Source: Atherinomorus stipes
Taxonomy: Eukaryota > Chordata > Actinopteri > Atheriniformes > Atherinidae
Direction: 5' to 3'
DNA: 64,000 bases
Assembly (NCBI GenBank): GCA_023101725.1
Contig: JALJCO010012906.1
Location: forward strand, 1-64,000
Part shown: piece by piece, positions 1-13,559 of the stretch
Layout: every line of letters starts with the position of its first letter
Numbering within the stretch: the first letter of the stretch is position 1
Notes under the pieces: model-generated
The model's input: only the letters and a program-made list of their open reading frames with translations
Database searches by the model: none
What the model was told of the DNA's origin: nothing
Made by a program: the position numbers and the translations under genes

Positions 1-490
1 GGAACGTGACGTCACAGCGTAAGCCCCGCGGGGGTCGACGTGAGGATTCTCCATGTTTTGAGGCCATTGTTTGAAGTCGGGCTACTTACGTAACATGGGT
101 AGAATTTTGATGGTTACATGCTGGCATTCCGACATACTGTCATTTCAACATACCACCATCCCGAAATCCCGCTAGTCTGGCACACAAACGTCCCACCAAG
201 GCTTTCCATGTAAGGAAACGTGTGTTAATAAGAGTCTCTGACTCGGTGCTGTCGGTACTGAACTGCAAACGATGAAGAGAGCCTCATTAGGAGTTTAGCT
301 TCTGCAAATGAATAAATATTTGCTGCCACAACACACAATTTGGTAATTTGGTAAAATGCCAAGGAATGAAATCCAGTTTCCCCTCCAAACCCTCGAAATA
401 TGAAACTGCAGTGCGTTTGCATATAAACAGACGAGAGGATACAATGATGGCAAATAGATTACTTATCTAAAATATATATTAAAAAGCACA

Positions 491-522
<32 letters not shown>
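491..522. repeat. (TA)n microsatellite
   Basis: About 16 uninterrupted TA units inside the non-coding part of transposon copy A. Confidence 0.9.
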
Positions 523-528
<6 letters not shown>

Positions 529-1377
529 TAAAAGAATTAGATATAATTAACAGTACAGTGCGCAATCTTCTCCTATTGCTTTTTAAATTGTGCCAAGAGC
601 AAGCGCGCTGGTGATTTCTTTAACTGTGTTCTGATTAATTTCCAAAATAAAGTTTTAGCTTCTGAAATCAGATTTTTAAACAGTTCTGATGGAGCTCAGT
701 GTTTATCTGGAGGATGCGGCTTCATTTCGAAATTCATTTCGAGCCGCTGCGTCTGGAGATTAAAAAAAAAAAAAAGAAAAAGTGTAATGCCGGCATCCAT
801 AAATGTGCACAATGATGCGCCCTCCCCTGCTGTACAGCATGGAGACTGGACATTATTCACACGTTTTCGCTAGAATTAGTCAGTGACTTCAGGAGTCACC
901 TGCAGCGCCGTCATTGATATCTGCAACTGCAGTTATTAATGTCGCATTATGATGCCAGCGCGCGCAAAGACGCGCGGCTCTGTGGAGACTCTGCTCCAGC
1001 TGCTGCGGTGACTGACGGTGATTTTTCTGCTGACAGTCAGAGATCCTGAGATTCAGACATGAATCTAACATGTTTCAGACCAGCTGGAGTTACATTAATA
1101 CGTGGAGGCAGATTATATTTCCCGTTTCAGGAGATTTTGATAACAGATCATTAAGTTGCTTTGCGAGGTTGTGGAGTAAAGATGATGCTGTAAAAGTACG
1201 TAGAAATCTGAATGCCGGAGGAGGTTTTTAAAGGAATTATTGGAATGGTGGGATGTCATTTCGACCATAGGATGAAAAAAATGCCAGAATGATGAGACGT
1301 TTAGTTGTTGCCATTTTGACAGTTTGGGGCCATGTCGGAATGGAGGAATGTCAGAATGGCATTGTCTCCCAAACCTT

Positions 1378-1618
1378 TGCTGTGTTGTGGGTTGCAATTT
1401 TCCTACACATGATCGATCTGGAAAAAAACTGAAAACCGGCCGTCTTTTTTTATTTATTTATTTTTTTCCGTTTCCAACATGAAAACAAAATCAAGGGAGT
1501 CTTGTGTCAGAAGTAACCCGGAGGAGGCGGATGGCATGGATAGCAGCTGCAACACGCACAGACATACATTTTACTAACATCCCATCCTTCCTCGTGTGTT
1601 CTAGGCATTTTCATTCCG
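1378..1618 (+). pseudogene. THAP zinc-finger exon of the transposon, one in-frame stop
   Basis: A single frame reads CCVVGC near 1378, then HDRSGKK, a hydrophobic run ending FPT, then SEVTRRRRMAWIAA and CSRHFHSG, and meets a consensus splice donor (GTAAGT at 1619). This is the C2CH order of a THAP DNA-binding domain (C-x4-C, then C-x2-H) with the family's conserved proline and arginine/tryptophan region. One TGA interrupts it after FPT, and a T-rich stretch looks slippage-expanded, so it is probably dead. No start codon is visible in frame; an upstream exon or acceptor is assumed. THAP domains act as DNA-binding modules of transposases and of domesticated host regulators; the flanking inverted repeats favour transposon origin here. 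Confidence 0.7.
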
Positions 1619-1749
1619 GTAAGTGCAAATATGTGTCATAATTGGACAATTACCTTCATACTTTCTCCCACTTTTCATTGAAATTGCCTGTAAAGCTACC
1701 TTTTTATTTTGTAACATAACTTCTGTATATATTGCGGTTAGCATGCTAA

Positions 1750-2097
1750 CAGGCTACAAGGAAGCCTCATTCAAACACATGAATGAATGGAACCCTGGAA
1801 AAGCACTAATGACGATGTTGTCTGAGCCCATCAGTTTGCAGGCTTCCATTTCTTGGACCCAGCCGTTCGTAAACTGTTCATGAGCTTCCAGGGACGTGTA
1901 ATTCCGAAACTGAGACGAGGTGTAGGCGCTCATGCCACAGACCAAGTATGTGAAAATATTGGGGAATGTTAGAGGAAGCAGAAGATCAGGGTCACGGGTC
2001 CGCTCTGTAGCCAGCATTTCATACGGATCCTTATCTCCGATTAACGCAATCTTATCCAGATAGCGTCTCCTTGCCTCGGGAAGAAGTTTATCCTGGT
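1750..2097 (-). pseudogene. Transposon-associated protein fragment (SLEAHEQF..GWVQ type)
   Basis: On the minus strand a frame runs from about 2097 to 1750. It reads EARRRYLDKIALIG, then DPDLLLPLTFPNIFTYLVCG, then YTSLEAHEQFTNGWVQE, and stops at a TAG near 1755. I recognise this motif order from uncharacterised transposon-linked animal proteins that continue into a SWIM-like zinc segment and a YqaJ-type nuclease; only this N-terminal exon is present. No such continuation is found in the next few kilobases. It faces the THAP exon on the other strand within the same pair of terminal repeats. The family assignment is from memory and would need a profile search. Confidence 0.45.
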
Positions 2098-2244
2098 ACC
2101 GGTCTTTTCTTTCTTTTTAAACTTTAAGCATCCTGCCGTTTTCTTGTTCTCAGTCGGTCTCTCCGGCTGGCCTCAAAACATGGCAGCGGCGTGTTATTTA
2201 CCTCCCACAATGCATTGCGCTGTGACGTCGGTTCCCAAGCCCTA

Positions 2245-3688
<1,444 letters not shown>

Positions 3689-3778
3689 ACAGTGGGACAC
3701 CCAGTTTGGAAAGAAAAGTGTAGGCCCTCATACGCCCAGTGCGTTCATTCCTGCACCAACACAGCTTAGTCAAATAAA

Positions 3779-4330
3779 ATGGATCTAACAGCCTATGAAT
3801 TCTGCATCATGCACAATGAAAAAGTCCATGCATTCATCTTTAGTCGACTTGATTACCGTAACAGTGTCTTGACAGGTCTACCAAAAAAAATCAGACAGAT
3901 GCAGCTCATTCAGAACTCTGCTGCTCCAGTTCTCACTGAGACCAGAAAAGTGGACCACATCAGTCCAGCTGTGAGGTCTTTACACTGGCTGCCGGTCCAT
4001 CAGAGGGTAGACTTTAAAGTTCTGTTGCTGGACTATCTAAATGGTTTGGGATCAAAGTACATCAGTGACCACCTGACCCAGTATGAACCCACCAGACCCC
4101 TCAGGTCATCTGGATCTGGTCTCTTATCAGTTCCGAGTCAGAACCAGACCTGAGAAGCTGCGTTCAACTTCCATGTTTCAAATATCTGGAACAAGCTCCC
4201 AGAAAGCCCTTAGATCGGCTGAAACACTCAGTTTCTTTACATCCAGGTGAAAGACCCACCTGTTCTCAGAAGTTTAGATCTACACAGTTTCTTTTGAGCT
4301 TGAAGTTCTGATCCATTTTCTTTTTAATTT
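3779..4330 (+). pseudogene. Non-LTR retrotransposon RT C-terminal remnant
   Basis: A 124-codon frame from 3779 contains [23 protein letters not shown] and [18 protein letters not shown], the region C-terminal to the reverse transcriptase in CR1/L2/Rex1-like LINEs of fish. A frameshift near 4150 separates it from continuing homology (WNKLP-like and a tail to about 4330). The catalytic RT and endonuclease are absent, so this is a 5'-truncated dead copy starting just after the G tract. Confidence 0.75.
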
Positions 4331-4376
4331 TGACATGCTTCTTATTAAAATCTCTTTCACTTCATTTTCATATACA

Positions 4377-5544
4377 CACACTGGCCACTTTATTTGGTAT
4401 ACCTGTCCAACTGCTCGTAAACGCAAATTTCTAATCAGCCAATCACATGGCAGCGACTCACTGCATTTAGGGATGTAGACATATTTAAGACGATCTGCTG
4501 CAGTTCAAACCAGCATCAGAATGGGGAAGAAAGGTGATTTAAGTGACTTTGAACGTGGCATGGTGGTGGTTGGTGCCTGAAGGCTGGTCTGAGTATTTCA
4601 GAAACTGCTGACACAGAACCATCTCTAGGGTTTACAGAGAATGGTCCAAAAAGAGAAAATATCCACTGCAGCAGCAGTTCTGTGGACGCAAATGCCTTGT
4701 TGATGCCAGAGGTCAGAGGAGAATGGCCAGACTGGTTCCCGCTGATAGAAAGGCAACAGCAATTCAAATAACCACTTGTTACAACCGAAGTCTGCAGAAG
4801 AGCATCTCTGAATGCACAACACATCCAACCTGAAAGCAGATGGGCTACAGCAGCAGAAGACCACACCGGGTGCCGCTCCTGTCAGCTAAGAACAGGAAAC
4901 TGAGGCTACAATTCACACAGACTCACCAACATTGGACAATACTAGATGGAGAAATGTTGTCTTGTCTGATGAGTCTCCATTTCTGCTACAAAATTCGGAA
5001 AGTAGGCTCAGAATTTGGTGTCAACAACATGAAAGCATGGATCAATCCTGCCTCTTATCAACGGTTCAGGTTGGTGGTGGTGGTGTAATGATGTGGGAGA
5101 GATTTTCTTGGCCCACTTTGGGCCCCTTCGTACCACCGTGGCAGTTTAACCACCACAGCCTACCTGCGTATTGTTGCTGACCATGTCCATCCCTTTATGA
5201 CCACAGTGTAGCATCCTCTGATGCTACTTCCAGCAGGATAATGCGCCATGTCATAAAGCAGGAATCATCTCAGACTGGTTTCTTGAACATGACAATGTTC
5301 CACAGTCACCAGATCTCAATCCAATATAGCACCTTTGGGATGTGGTGGAACGGGAGGTTCTCATCATGGATGTGCAGCCGACAAATCTGTAGCAACTGTG
5401 TGATGCTGTCATGTCAATATGGAGCAAAATCTCTGAGGAATGTTTCCAGTACCGTGTTGAATCTATGCCACGAAGGATTAAGGCAGTTCTGAAGGCAAAG
5501 GGGTCCAACCCCGCACAAGCAAGGTGTACCTAATAAAGTGGCCG
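4377..5544 (+). mobile_element. Degenerate Tc1-like transposon with transposase pseudogene
   Basis: The ends are complementary: ACTGGCCACTTTATTTGGTA on the left and the reverse complement of CCTAATAAAGTGGCC on the right. Between them a plus-strand transposase starts at ATG 4520 (GKKGDLSDFERG) but breaks after about 20 codons. Later pieces in shifted frames show the helix-turn-helix region and the DDE core (WTILDG, SDES, FQQDNAPCH-like around 5230-5260, then the SPDLNPI region near 5310). Multiple stops and frameshifts mean it cannot encode an active enzyme. Element length (about 1.17 kb) fits the Tc1 family. Confidence 0.85.
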
Positions 5545-5551
5545 TTAAAAA

Positions 5552-5650
5552 TATAGGGCTGTCAAACGATTAATCGTGATTAATCTCATTGTCAAACAAG
5601 AGACTGATTTATTAATTAGTACTGCTACAGTATATGCAGAAAATACATTA
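5552..5650. repeat. Half of an ATTAATCGTGATTAAT-type MITE
   Basis: Begins AGGGCTGTCAAACGATTAAT, typical of a fish hAT-like MITE end. No partner end was found nearby. Confidence 0.4.
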
Positions 5651-5707
5651 ACTTTTGTTTTACAACTTAAAGGCTAAAACCAAGCCAGAGATCTGGGAGT
5701 AGTCCAG

Positions 5708-6422
5708 GGGTCTGTCCCAAACCGCACACTTGAGCACTTCAAACACTGTTTTTGAGTGTGTAGTGCACACATGGTGTCATTTAAGCGACAATTCAGTGCA
5801 CTGAAAGTACCAGGATGTTGCCCTAATAACAGCCAAAAATGAAGTGCAAAACGAAGCACACTACTCGCACTAAACGGACGCCATCTTGCTGACCTAGAGG
5901 AAGAGGCGGGACTTTCGAACTGCTTTCAGAGCTGAATAATGGTGGTAAATGAAGCGGTGGCGACCCTTGCTGCATCGGAGGCGGTATTGTATTTGATTTC
6001 AGTAATGTTTATGAAATGATTTAGACATAATTACTAATATATATGTGGCATGCTACCAAGCTGTTCACTCCTACTGACAGTTATGATCTGGTCATTTGTT
6101 TGAGGCCACTGTTTGATGGGAAAATTGGGGGGGAAGTTTTTAATTTTTTTTGTGGATATGGAAATTTAATTGGGGTTTGTTTGGTATTGTTTTTTGGGGG
6201 GGGGTAATTGGAAAGTGGGTGTGGGTTTGGTGGGTGGGGTATACCTGCTCAGTAGAGTTAGCTCACATTAGCGGGCAATGCTAGTCCGTCACTTCCTGTA
6301 AGTGCAGTGCTCTGTTTGGGTCAGCATTTAATGACAATAGTGTGCACTACAGACGAAGTACACAATGCGCACTACGCACTGAATTCCAGTGCACTCAGGC
6401 AAGTGTGCGATTTGAAACAGGC
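5708..6422. repeat. MITE, copy 1 of an inverted pair
   Basis: The ends are GGTCTGTCCCAAACCGCACA and the complement of TGTGCGATTTGAAACAGGC. A second copy lies in opposite orientation at 54507-55053 with matching interior (the CTGCTTTCAGAGCTGAATAATGG region and the CAGTGCTCTGTTTGGGTCAG region). Copy 1 is longer because it contains a G/T-rich insertion at about 6115-6245. Confidence 0.75.
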
Positions 6423-6541
6423 TCCAGGACTCGGACCTGGATTTGAACTTCATATTAAGACAGTTGAGTCAGCCTATGAGGATCAGCAGCAATGTGGACT
6501 CAACTGCCGCTGTCTGAAGGACTTTAGGGAGACATGTAAGG

Positions 6542-8824
6542 CAGGGCTGTACGCTTAGCTTTTTCATTAGGAGCACTAGTGCTCCCAAATGAAAAAATTT
6601 AGAGCACAGAAAAAATTTAGGAGCACTATGAATTTTCTTAAATAGCACATTTAAATATCAATAATAATACCTTCGCCAGGCAGGCCAAATGATGCATTAC
6701 ACCGAGAAACAAAAGTTTTAAATCCAGAGAACTTCCCTGTCCTACAGTTTTTGTTGTCCCTGGCACACTGGCTGTGTCCATCAGCGGTCCAAGCAGGATC
6801 TGGTCTGGGTGGGGTTGGTCTGGGTCAGGTGGGCTTTGGTATGGATGTTGATTTTGCATTATGCATTGTTGTTAAAAGGGCACCAAACCGGTGTTACAGC
6901 AAAACCTGTGACCCATGAAAACCTATGACTGTAGGGGCGATAACACCTGCTCCCTGATTCTTCTTCTGCAGATACTTAACTGTAGCAGCAGGCCCTTCTT
7001 TAACTTTCTTTGTTAAACAGCAATATGGGGAAAGCGCCATGTGTGACTCATTCGTTCTATGACTGAAAGATTATAAAAACCAGAGACTCATTGGACTAAT
7101 GGAAGAAAAGCTGGACGAGCCATGCTAACGATGTAACAGAGACGTCTAATGGTTTGGGTTGCAGCTGTAACCAAACATCACCTTCAATCAGAAAATCTCC
7201 CAGATGTATTATTATTAATATGATGATGGTGATGATGATAATATATGATTATTTATTATCATTATTATTTCAAGCCCACAAAAGACGCTGAAAGCTAAGC
7301 TTTGAGGTCACAGTTTGGTTGGTTTGGCTCTGAAGAGGAACCTCTGACTCTGATCATGTGTGACATTTTATAGAGAAGAATGAGGAAAATGATCTGAAGA
7401 CTTGGAGTCTGGTAAACTAGAGGCCCGCAGAGGAAAGCCTGAAGCTGCTCTGAGTGTTTTTAATATCACCAGCGGAGCCCGTCGGATCGGTATCTGCGGT
7501 GTCGGTCCTTACAAACATCGCTGCGTATTCACCAGCTCCGTTCCTCTTAAGCCTCTTACCCGCTTCACACCTGGTCCGTGACGTGAGCGCAGTGCAGCGG
7601 CGTGCCATGCGCACCGGATCGCGGCCCATGTAATAATGGTTTGAAACAATTGATCCGCCGCGGCGCGTGAGCGGTCAGTCGTCGCTCCAGCGTGCCGCGC
7701 CGCTGCGCTGCAGATGCGCGGCTCTATTTTTGACGCTCCACGCACCGACACGGTTAATATCAGTAGTTCAGATAGAACCAGACAGGAAGTCAGACAAGGT
7801 TCAGAGTAAAATATCCGGTAACTTCCTAAAACAAAGCCACCGTGCAGCTTTTAAACTGCTGAACTCCTGAACATGACAGCATCTCCATGTAAAGGTTACA
7901 GTGAAATAAGAAACCATGACGCATGAACATGTGGACAAAATTAACCATTTGGATGAGAATCACAGGCGATCTAGCAGTCCTCTCGTTATTCCGTGATGTC
8001 ACTAATCTAACAACAGCTGGTGCGCTCGGCGGGTGCGCTGCGCGGCCAGCACAGTAAACGGTGTAAATGCTCAGCAAAGCCGCTGCGCTGCGCTCACGTC
8101 ACGGACCAGGTGTAAGCCGGGGTTATTAGGAACACCTCAATCGGCGACACTCATAAGTCCCTTCGCTACAGTCCGATGAGCGGAACAGCTCTGCAGCAGG
8201 TTTCTCTGACATGATCGTCAGCTGTTTCTATCCGGGACTCCCCGTAATCAGCGGCAGGTCCCGTTATACCAAACGTGGCACTCTCCCTCACCATCCTGCA
8301 GCCTGGATGCGCTGAAGCCCGCTCCTACAGGTGCAGCCCCCCTCCTACAGATCAGCCCGGCTTCCTCTCTAGTCACGCGGCCTACGGACTGGAAAGCATC
8401 TGCAACAGGATCTGGATGCTGGACTGGTCTTTCAGCTTCGCCTTTCATCATGTCCATCTTCTAAATTGTGTTACGGTTGTTAGTTGTTGTGTAGCTGCTG
8501 ATACCGATGGTTCAATGTGGAGCTGGAGCAACGCGGTGACTTCAAAGCTGCCGCATGGCGGCGTCCTGACCATAAAAACGTCGCTACGTTTTTCTCTTAT
8601 TTGCTCATATTTTTCATGTATTTTTCTACTGGCAAATTAATAAATTTAGTTTGGTTGGCAGTTTCATTTCCACTTTAAATCAATCCTGACTTATTGAGGA
8701 GCAAAGTGTAAAATAGAGGGATGAAATCTATACTCGCACGCGTGCTCCCATTTTTTTTCTGGTACTCGCACCAATATATTTTTAGGCGCATATGCGAGTA
8801 AAACGCTCGCACTGTACAGCCCTG
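6542..8824. mobile_element. hAT-type element (non-autonomous), 2.28 kb
   Basis: The ends CAGGGCTGTACGC and GCACTGTACAGCCCTG are complementary, and both flanks carry the identical 8-bp duplication ATGTAAGG (6534-6541 and 8825-8832), the hAT signature. The outer 60-100 bases on each side share an AGTGCTCCC/GTGCTCCC theme. The interior contains a GC-rich inverted repeat (7545-7625 against 8060-8120) and a short fragment resembling the Harbinger-like MITE (6785-6845). No transposase frame with recognisable motifs was found. Confidence 0.85.
7545..8125. repeat. GC-rich inverted repeat inside the hAT element
   Basis: CACCTGGTCCGTGACGTGAG near 7568 is repeated as its reverse complement near 8092, with homology continuing outward (GCAGCGGCG / CGCCGCTGC). 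The arms are CpG-rich relative to the AT-rich surroundings. Confidence 0.7.
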
Positions 8825-8873
8825 ATGTAAGGGCATACACACACATATACACACACATACACACACACATATA

Positions 8874-10029
8874 CCATATTTTCCGGACTACAAGTCGTTC
8901 TTTTTTTCATAGTTTGGTGGCTTGTGCGAATTACAGTCCAGTGCCACTTATATATGAAAATGTATATATACGATTTCACATGTTTTTAAGTATCAATTCA
9001 TATTGACTGACATGAGCCAAGGAGTAAATATTACCATCTAATGTCAAAAGAGGGCCCCTTTAGGCTTGTGACAACTACATTCTGCTTCTAGGGCAAAAAT
9101 CCCAAAATAGCCTTATCTCAGTGAGAGGAGTTCATTTTGGACATCAGGCTGTGCGGTAGAACAAATCCTTAAAAAACCATCTTTATCCTTATTAGTTACG
9201 ATGTTTATGATAATTCACAGGCATTAACTTTGAAATTGAACTGATAGGGTAATTTTATCAGTAACAAGTAGGATATGGAAAATCCTAAAATCATGACATA
9301 ACAATTGTATATCGCGAGCAGCTTCCTTGTACTTTTTATGCTGCGTTCGCGTGAAACTGGGCAGACGGACGACAGCCGCTGCATGTAAAGGCATAAACAA
9401 GCCTCTATGTGAAGACGTGGTCTGTCAGTTACAGTGACTTCAGTCCACATCTGATATGTTGTCATGACGACGTCGTATTGTTTTCCCTGACCCATGTTTT
9501 ACCATCTTTCTCTCGGCTTCTGTGATTAAAATGACATCTGGTTTGTTACCAACGGCCGTCTGCCTGACTGTACGTGAACCCAGCATCAGTGTAACGCTCG
9601 GGTTTCTTCTCAGTGCACCTGTGGTGACTTTTCAAAAGCATCACCTCGAACCGAGCCAACAACTCCGGTGTCTCCGGTGAGTTTCTGTGGTTTCCTACTG
9701 TTATGCTTCTACTGAACGTAAAAACAAGGTGACACGACATGGTAGCCACCACCGAGCTGACCCGTTCGACGTATAAATGAATGATACGAACGGCAAATTC
9801 AGAACTTACAGGAGCACTTCAGTTTGTTGATGGGAAAGGAAAAGGAAAAATACTTTTGAATGAAATAATTTTTGTGAATAGATAACAGGAGAACTTACAC
9901 AATATCCCTTTAAATAAATAAATACAATTCATAGTCCGGTGCGACTTATATGTTTTTTTATGGTTCATGATGCATTTTTTGACTGATGCGACTCACACTC
10001 AGGAGCAACTTATACTCCGGAAAATATGG
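8874..10029. mobile_element. MITE with CCATATTTTCCGGA termini
   Basis: Perfectly complementary 14-bp ends (CCATATTTTCCGGA / TCCGGAAAATATGG) are flanked by TA on both sides (8872-8873, 10030-10031). The subterminal ACTACAAGTCG and GGTGCGACTTAT motifs are repeated near each end. No transposase was found in the 1.16-kb interior. Confidence 0.8.
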
Positions 10030-10031
10030 TA

Positions 10032-11470
10032 AGTAGTTTTTATTGCTTTTATTGCTTCCCCTGCACCCCGATATAATGTACCTTTAATGAGTCAGGTTCT
10101 TTCAATTTTCTTGTACATTAAAAAAATGTGTTATATAAATAGATTTGCCTTGTACGTCTCTGTACTAAAAAAGTACAGAGATGTTATTTATAGGTTAAAT
10201 GCTGTTATTTTACTGGTCCAGCCCACTAGAGATCAGATTGTGTTGTATGTAGATCCCGAACAATGATGAGATTGACTCCCCTGATCAACAACCTGAGGGA
10301 AAAAGTCCAATCACAGTGACCTTCATCTAATGACTAAACAAGAGGTAATTAACTGAAAAATCAGTTCATCTTACTGGATCACAACAGGGGAAAAAAACGA
10401 CAGCATTATTACATAATAAAAGAAAGTTAAAAGAAAAAATGTTCATTTTTCTAAAGTCAATTTTCTAGAGTCTAAACCAGACCAGTAAGCTCCCATTTAA
10501 AATAAAATCCACTACTGCTCTTTGTCTGACTAGCTTCTCTTTTAGGCTGATGAAGCTTTCTTACCAAAAAGCAACAAGTTCTGACAAGTACATCTACCAA
10601 TCTGGCCTGTTCTAGTCTCACAACCTTCTCACAAAACAAAGGTTTAGAAAAGCAGCTGAGCATTAATTTCAGATTGTCGTCACAATCAACCAGGTACAGA
10701 GTAAAACCCTGAGGTGGAAATAAGCTGCTAATTTAGGCACGAGACTGAATGTAAATAAACACATGCCACTGTTAGCTAGAGGTAAATTTAAACTTCATGT
10801 CCCAGTCAGATGAAGGGTTAAACACGCATTTACATCCATCACAAAGTTATTTTTCCTGCCATCTATTTAAAACCTCCTTCATCACTCAGCCAGTCCACTA
10901 AACGGGTCTGTGGTGCGTTCATGGTCCATCCCAGCCAACATTTTAAACCCTCACCGGGGGGGGGGAGGACGACGACAACACATGGTGCTCCCACCTTTAC
11001 CAAACATATTCCCACAAACAGAGGATGGGCGCACGAGCCGCTCCAGTCTGATTCCTTTTATGGCTGAAATAGGATCCAGCAAAGAATTCAAGAGTCTTCC
11101 AGAAACCTCCATCACCGACCAGCTAAACTCCAGAACAGCCAGCCTGAACACAGTCTGTCCGCAGCAGCCACCGAAACACAAACACTAAGAATATCTTTAA
11201 TTACATTATGTTTTTACTGCAGGACATACTCAGAGTCCTTTAACATGAGTTCTACAGAAAAATTTTACCCCAGCAACGCCTCTGAAGAGCTTGTAAAACT
11301 AACTTATACTCCCACAAACACCGAGAATAAGATATTCATGATCATCTCTTTCACTTAAACCCGCTGTCATACCGCCAACTTCACCGGTCAGCGGAATAAC
11401 TTGAAGTATCTGGCGAGTTAGTGTCCATTCCAGTAATTAGACACAGCCTGAAAAAGCAGGAACATCGTTT
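10032..11470. other. Gene-poor stretch
   Basis: Contains short frames without family motifs. A minus-strand frame at 10951-11181 follows a possible acceptor near 11187 but matches no family I recognise. Confidence 0.3.
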
Positions 11471-11519
11471 ACCTTGAAGCGTTTTTAGCCCGCAGCAGCA
11501 AACGTCTCGCGCTTCCCAT
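11471..11519 (-). CDS. Candidate first coding exon of an unknown minus-strand gene
   Basis: The reverse complement reads ATG then 14 further codons (MGSARRLLLRAKNAS) and reaches a splice donor GTAAAC after AAG. Flanking sequence is moderately CpG-rich. The most obvious downstream exon (acceptor near 11187) stops quickly in the matching phase, so no gene could be assembled. It may be a first exon with distant partners or a chance match. Confidence 0.2.
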
Positions 11520-12208
11520 CCACCAAACTACTTTCCTGCTACCATCAGAGAAAAACACTGGTCTTCTAAATACTTTGATAACGGTTTTTTGGCAGATAAA
11601 CCAGCCAGGAAAGATTTATTCTGAAAGCTAGCCAGCGTTAAGTTAGCTTGTTCTCATTGACTTGTAATACGTGTACACTAACGTACGCGAGCCTCCAACC
11701 GGCCCAGACGGCCTACAGTGTTTACATGTACAGAGCATGCGCAAAGCAGGAACGACACTGCCACCCAGTGTCCAAAAGGAGGAACAACACCTCAAAGACT
11801 TGATCATTCATCCAGAGAACTCCATCACCTTATTTTCAGATAGAAAAAGATGTTGTTGTTGCCCCCCCCCCCTTCTGAAGACTTGGATTAATACAGATGT
11901 TATTTTTCCTTCTACATGCTTAATGGACAGATGGACCCCCTCCACTCCCTGATCTAATGATATCAAGTTAACAGCTTCATTTAAAAGCATGCTAAAAGAG
12001 TGTCATAAAGTTTTCTTCTGGAAAAAAAAGAAGTCAACTCCTTCCTGAGGACTTGTGGGTTCTTCACAGTTCAAAGACTAAAAGCCCCTCAGATGAATAA
12101 TTTGGACTAAAAACATTAAAAGCCTCACAAACTAATAGAAAGAACTGAAAATAAAAGGACACATTCTGGCTTAATCACGATCAAAGTTAAGGTAACTATC
12201 AACAAGGG

Positions 12209-12340
12209 GTGTAACGATTCGGTTTGACAACGATTGATTCATATCACAATTCATCGTTCCTGATTCGATTCATGGATGATATTGGTTCATTTAGAAAAGA
12301 TCGATATGATTCGATTCAGTAACCTGAAATCAAATCAAAA
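12209..12340. repeat. Half MITE (GGTGTAACGATTCGG type)
   Basis: Starts GGGGTGTAACGATTCGG with several GATTCGATT-like subrepeats, typical of a widespread fish MITE end. No opposite end was seen nearby. Confidence 0.45.
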
Positions 12341-12655
12341 ACCACGAATAGGAATATGAATTGAATTGTTGTTAAACCAAATCGCTTGTTTTTAATAAGA
12401 ACAAAATCATCTCCTCTGTGGTGTTTCTCAGACATGATTCATGAATGAGATTTTGCCTGGAAAATCTAAGTTTCCAGGATAGATATGAACCACTCCACCA
12501 GTACTGTAGCTCCCTCAGATCACTGACCTACCACTGACCTAAACCACACTACATGGACCAGAACTGACCTCACTACCCCAGGACACACCAGAACTGGTTG
12601 GATGGACAAGCTGGTCTAATAAGTACTCTTTTTTTTTTTCTAAGGGTTTCAATAC

Positions 12656-13535
<880 letters not shown>

Positions 13536-13559
13536 TATATTATTGTCTAGAAGATTTTG

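Larger units (their letters stand above)
1..2244. mobile_element. THAP-domain DNA transposon, copy A (left end cut by window)
   Basis: The first bases (GGAACGTGACGTCACAGCG) match the reverse complement of 2196-2234, and both ends also share CCATGTTTTGAGGCCA (51-66 and the complement near 2165-2180). The window therefore begins a few bases inside a terminal inverted repeat, and the element ends near 2244 (...AAGCCCTATA). Inside are about 1.3 kb of non-coding sequence with a TA microsatellite, a plus-strand THAP exon (1378-1618) and a minus-strand protein-like exon (1750-2097). Positions 100-1150 recur in the same orientation at 31140-32030 in rpl5 intron 6. The superfamily is not settled: THAP domains occur in P- and Kolobok-type elements. 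No target duplication can be scored because the left flank is missing. Confidence 0.65.
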
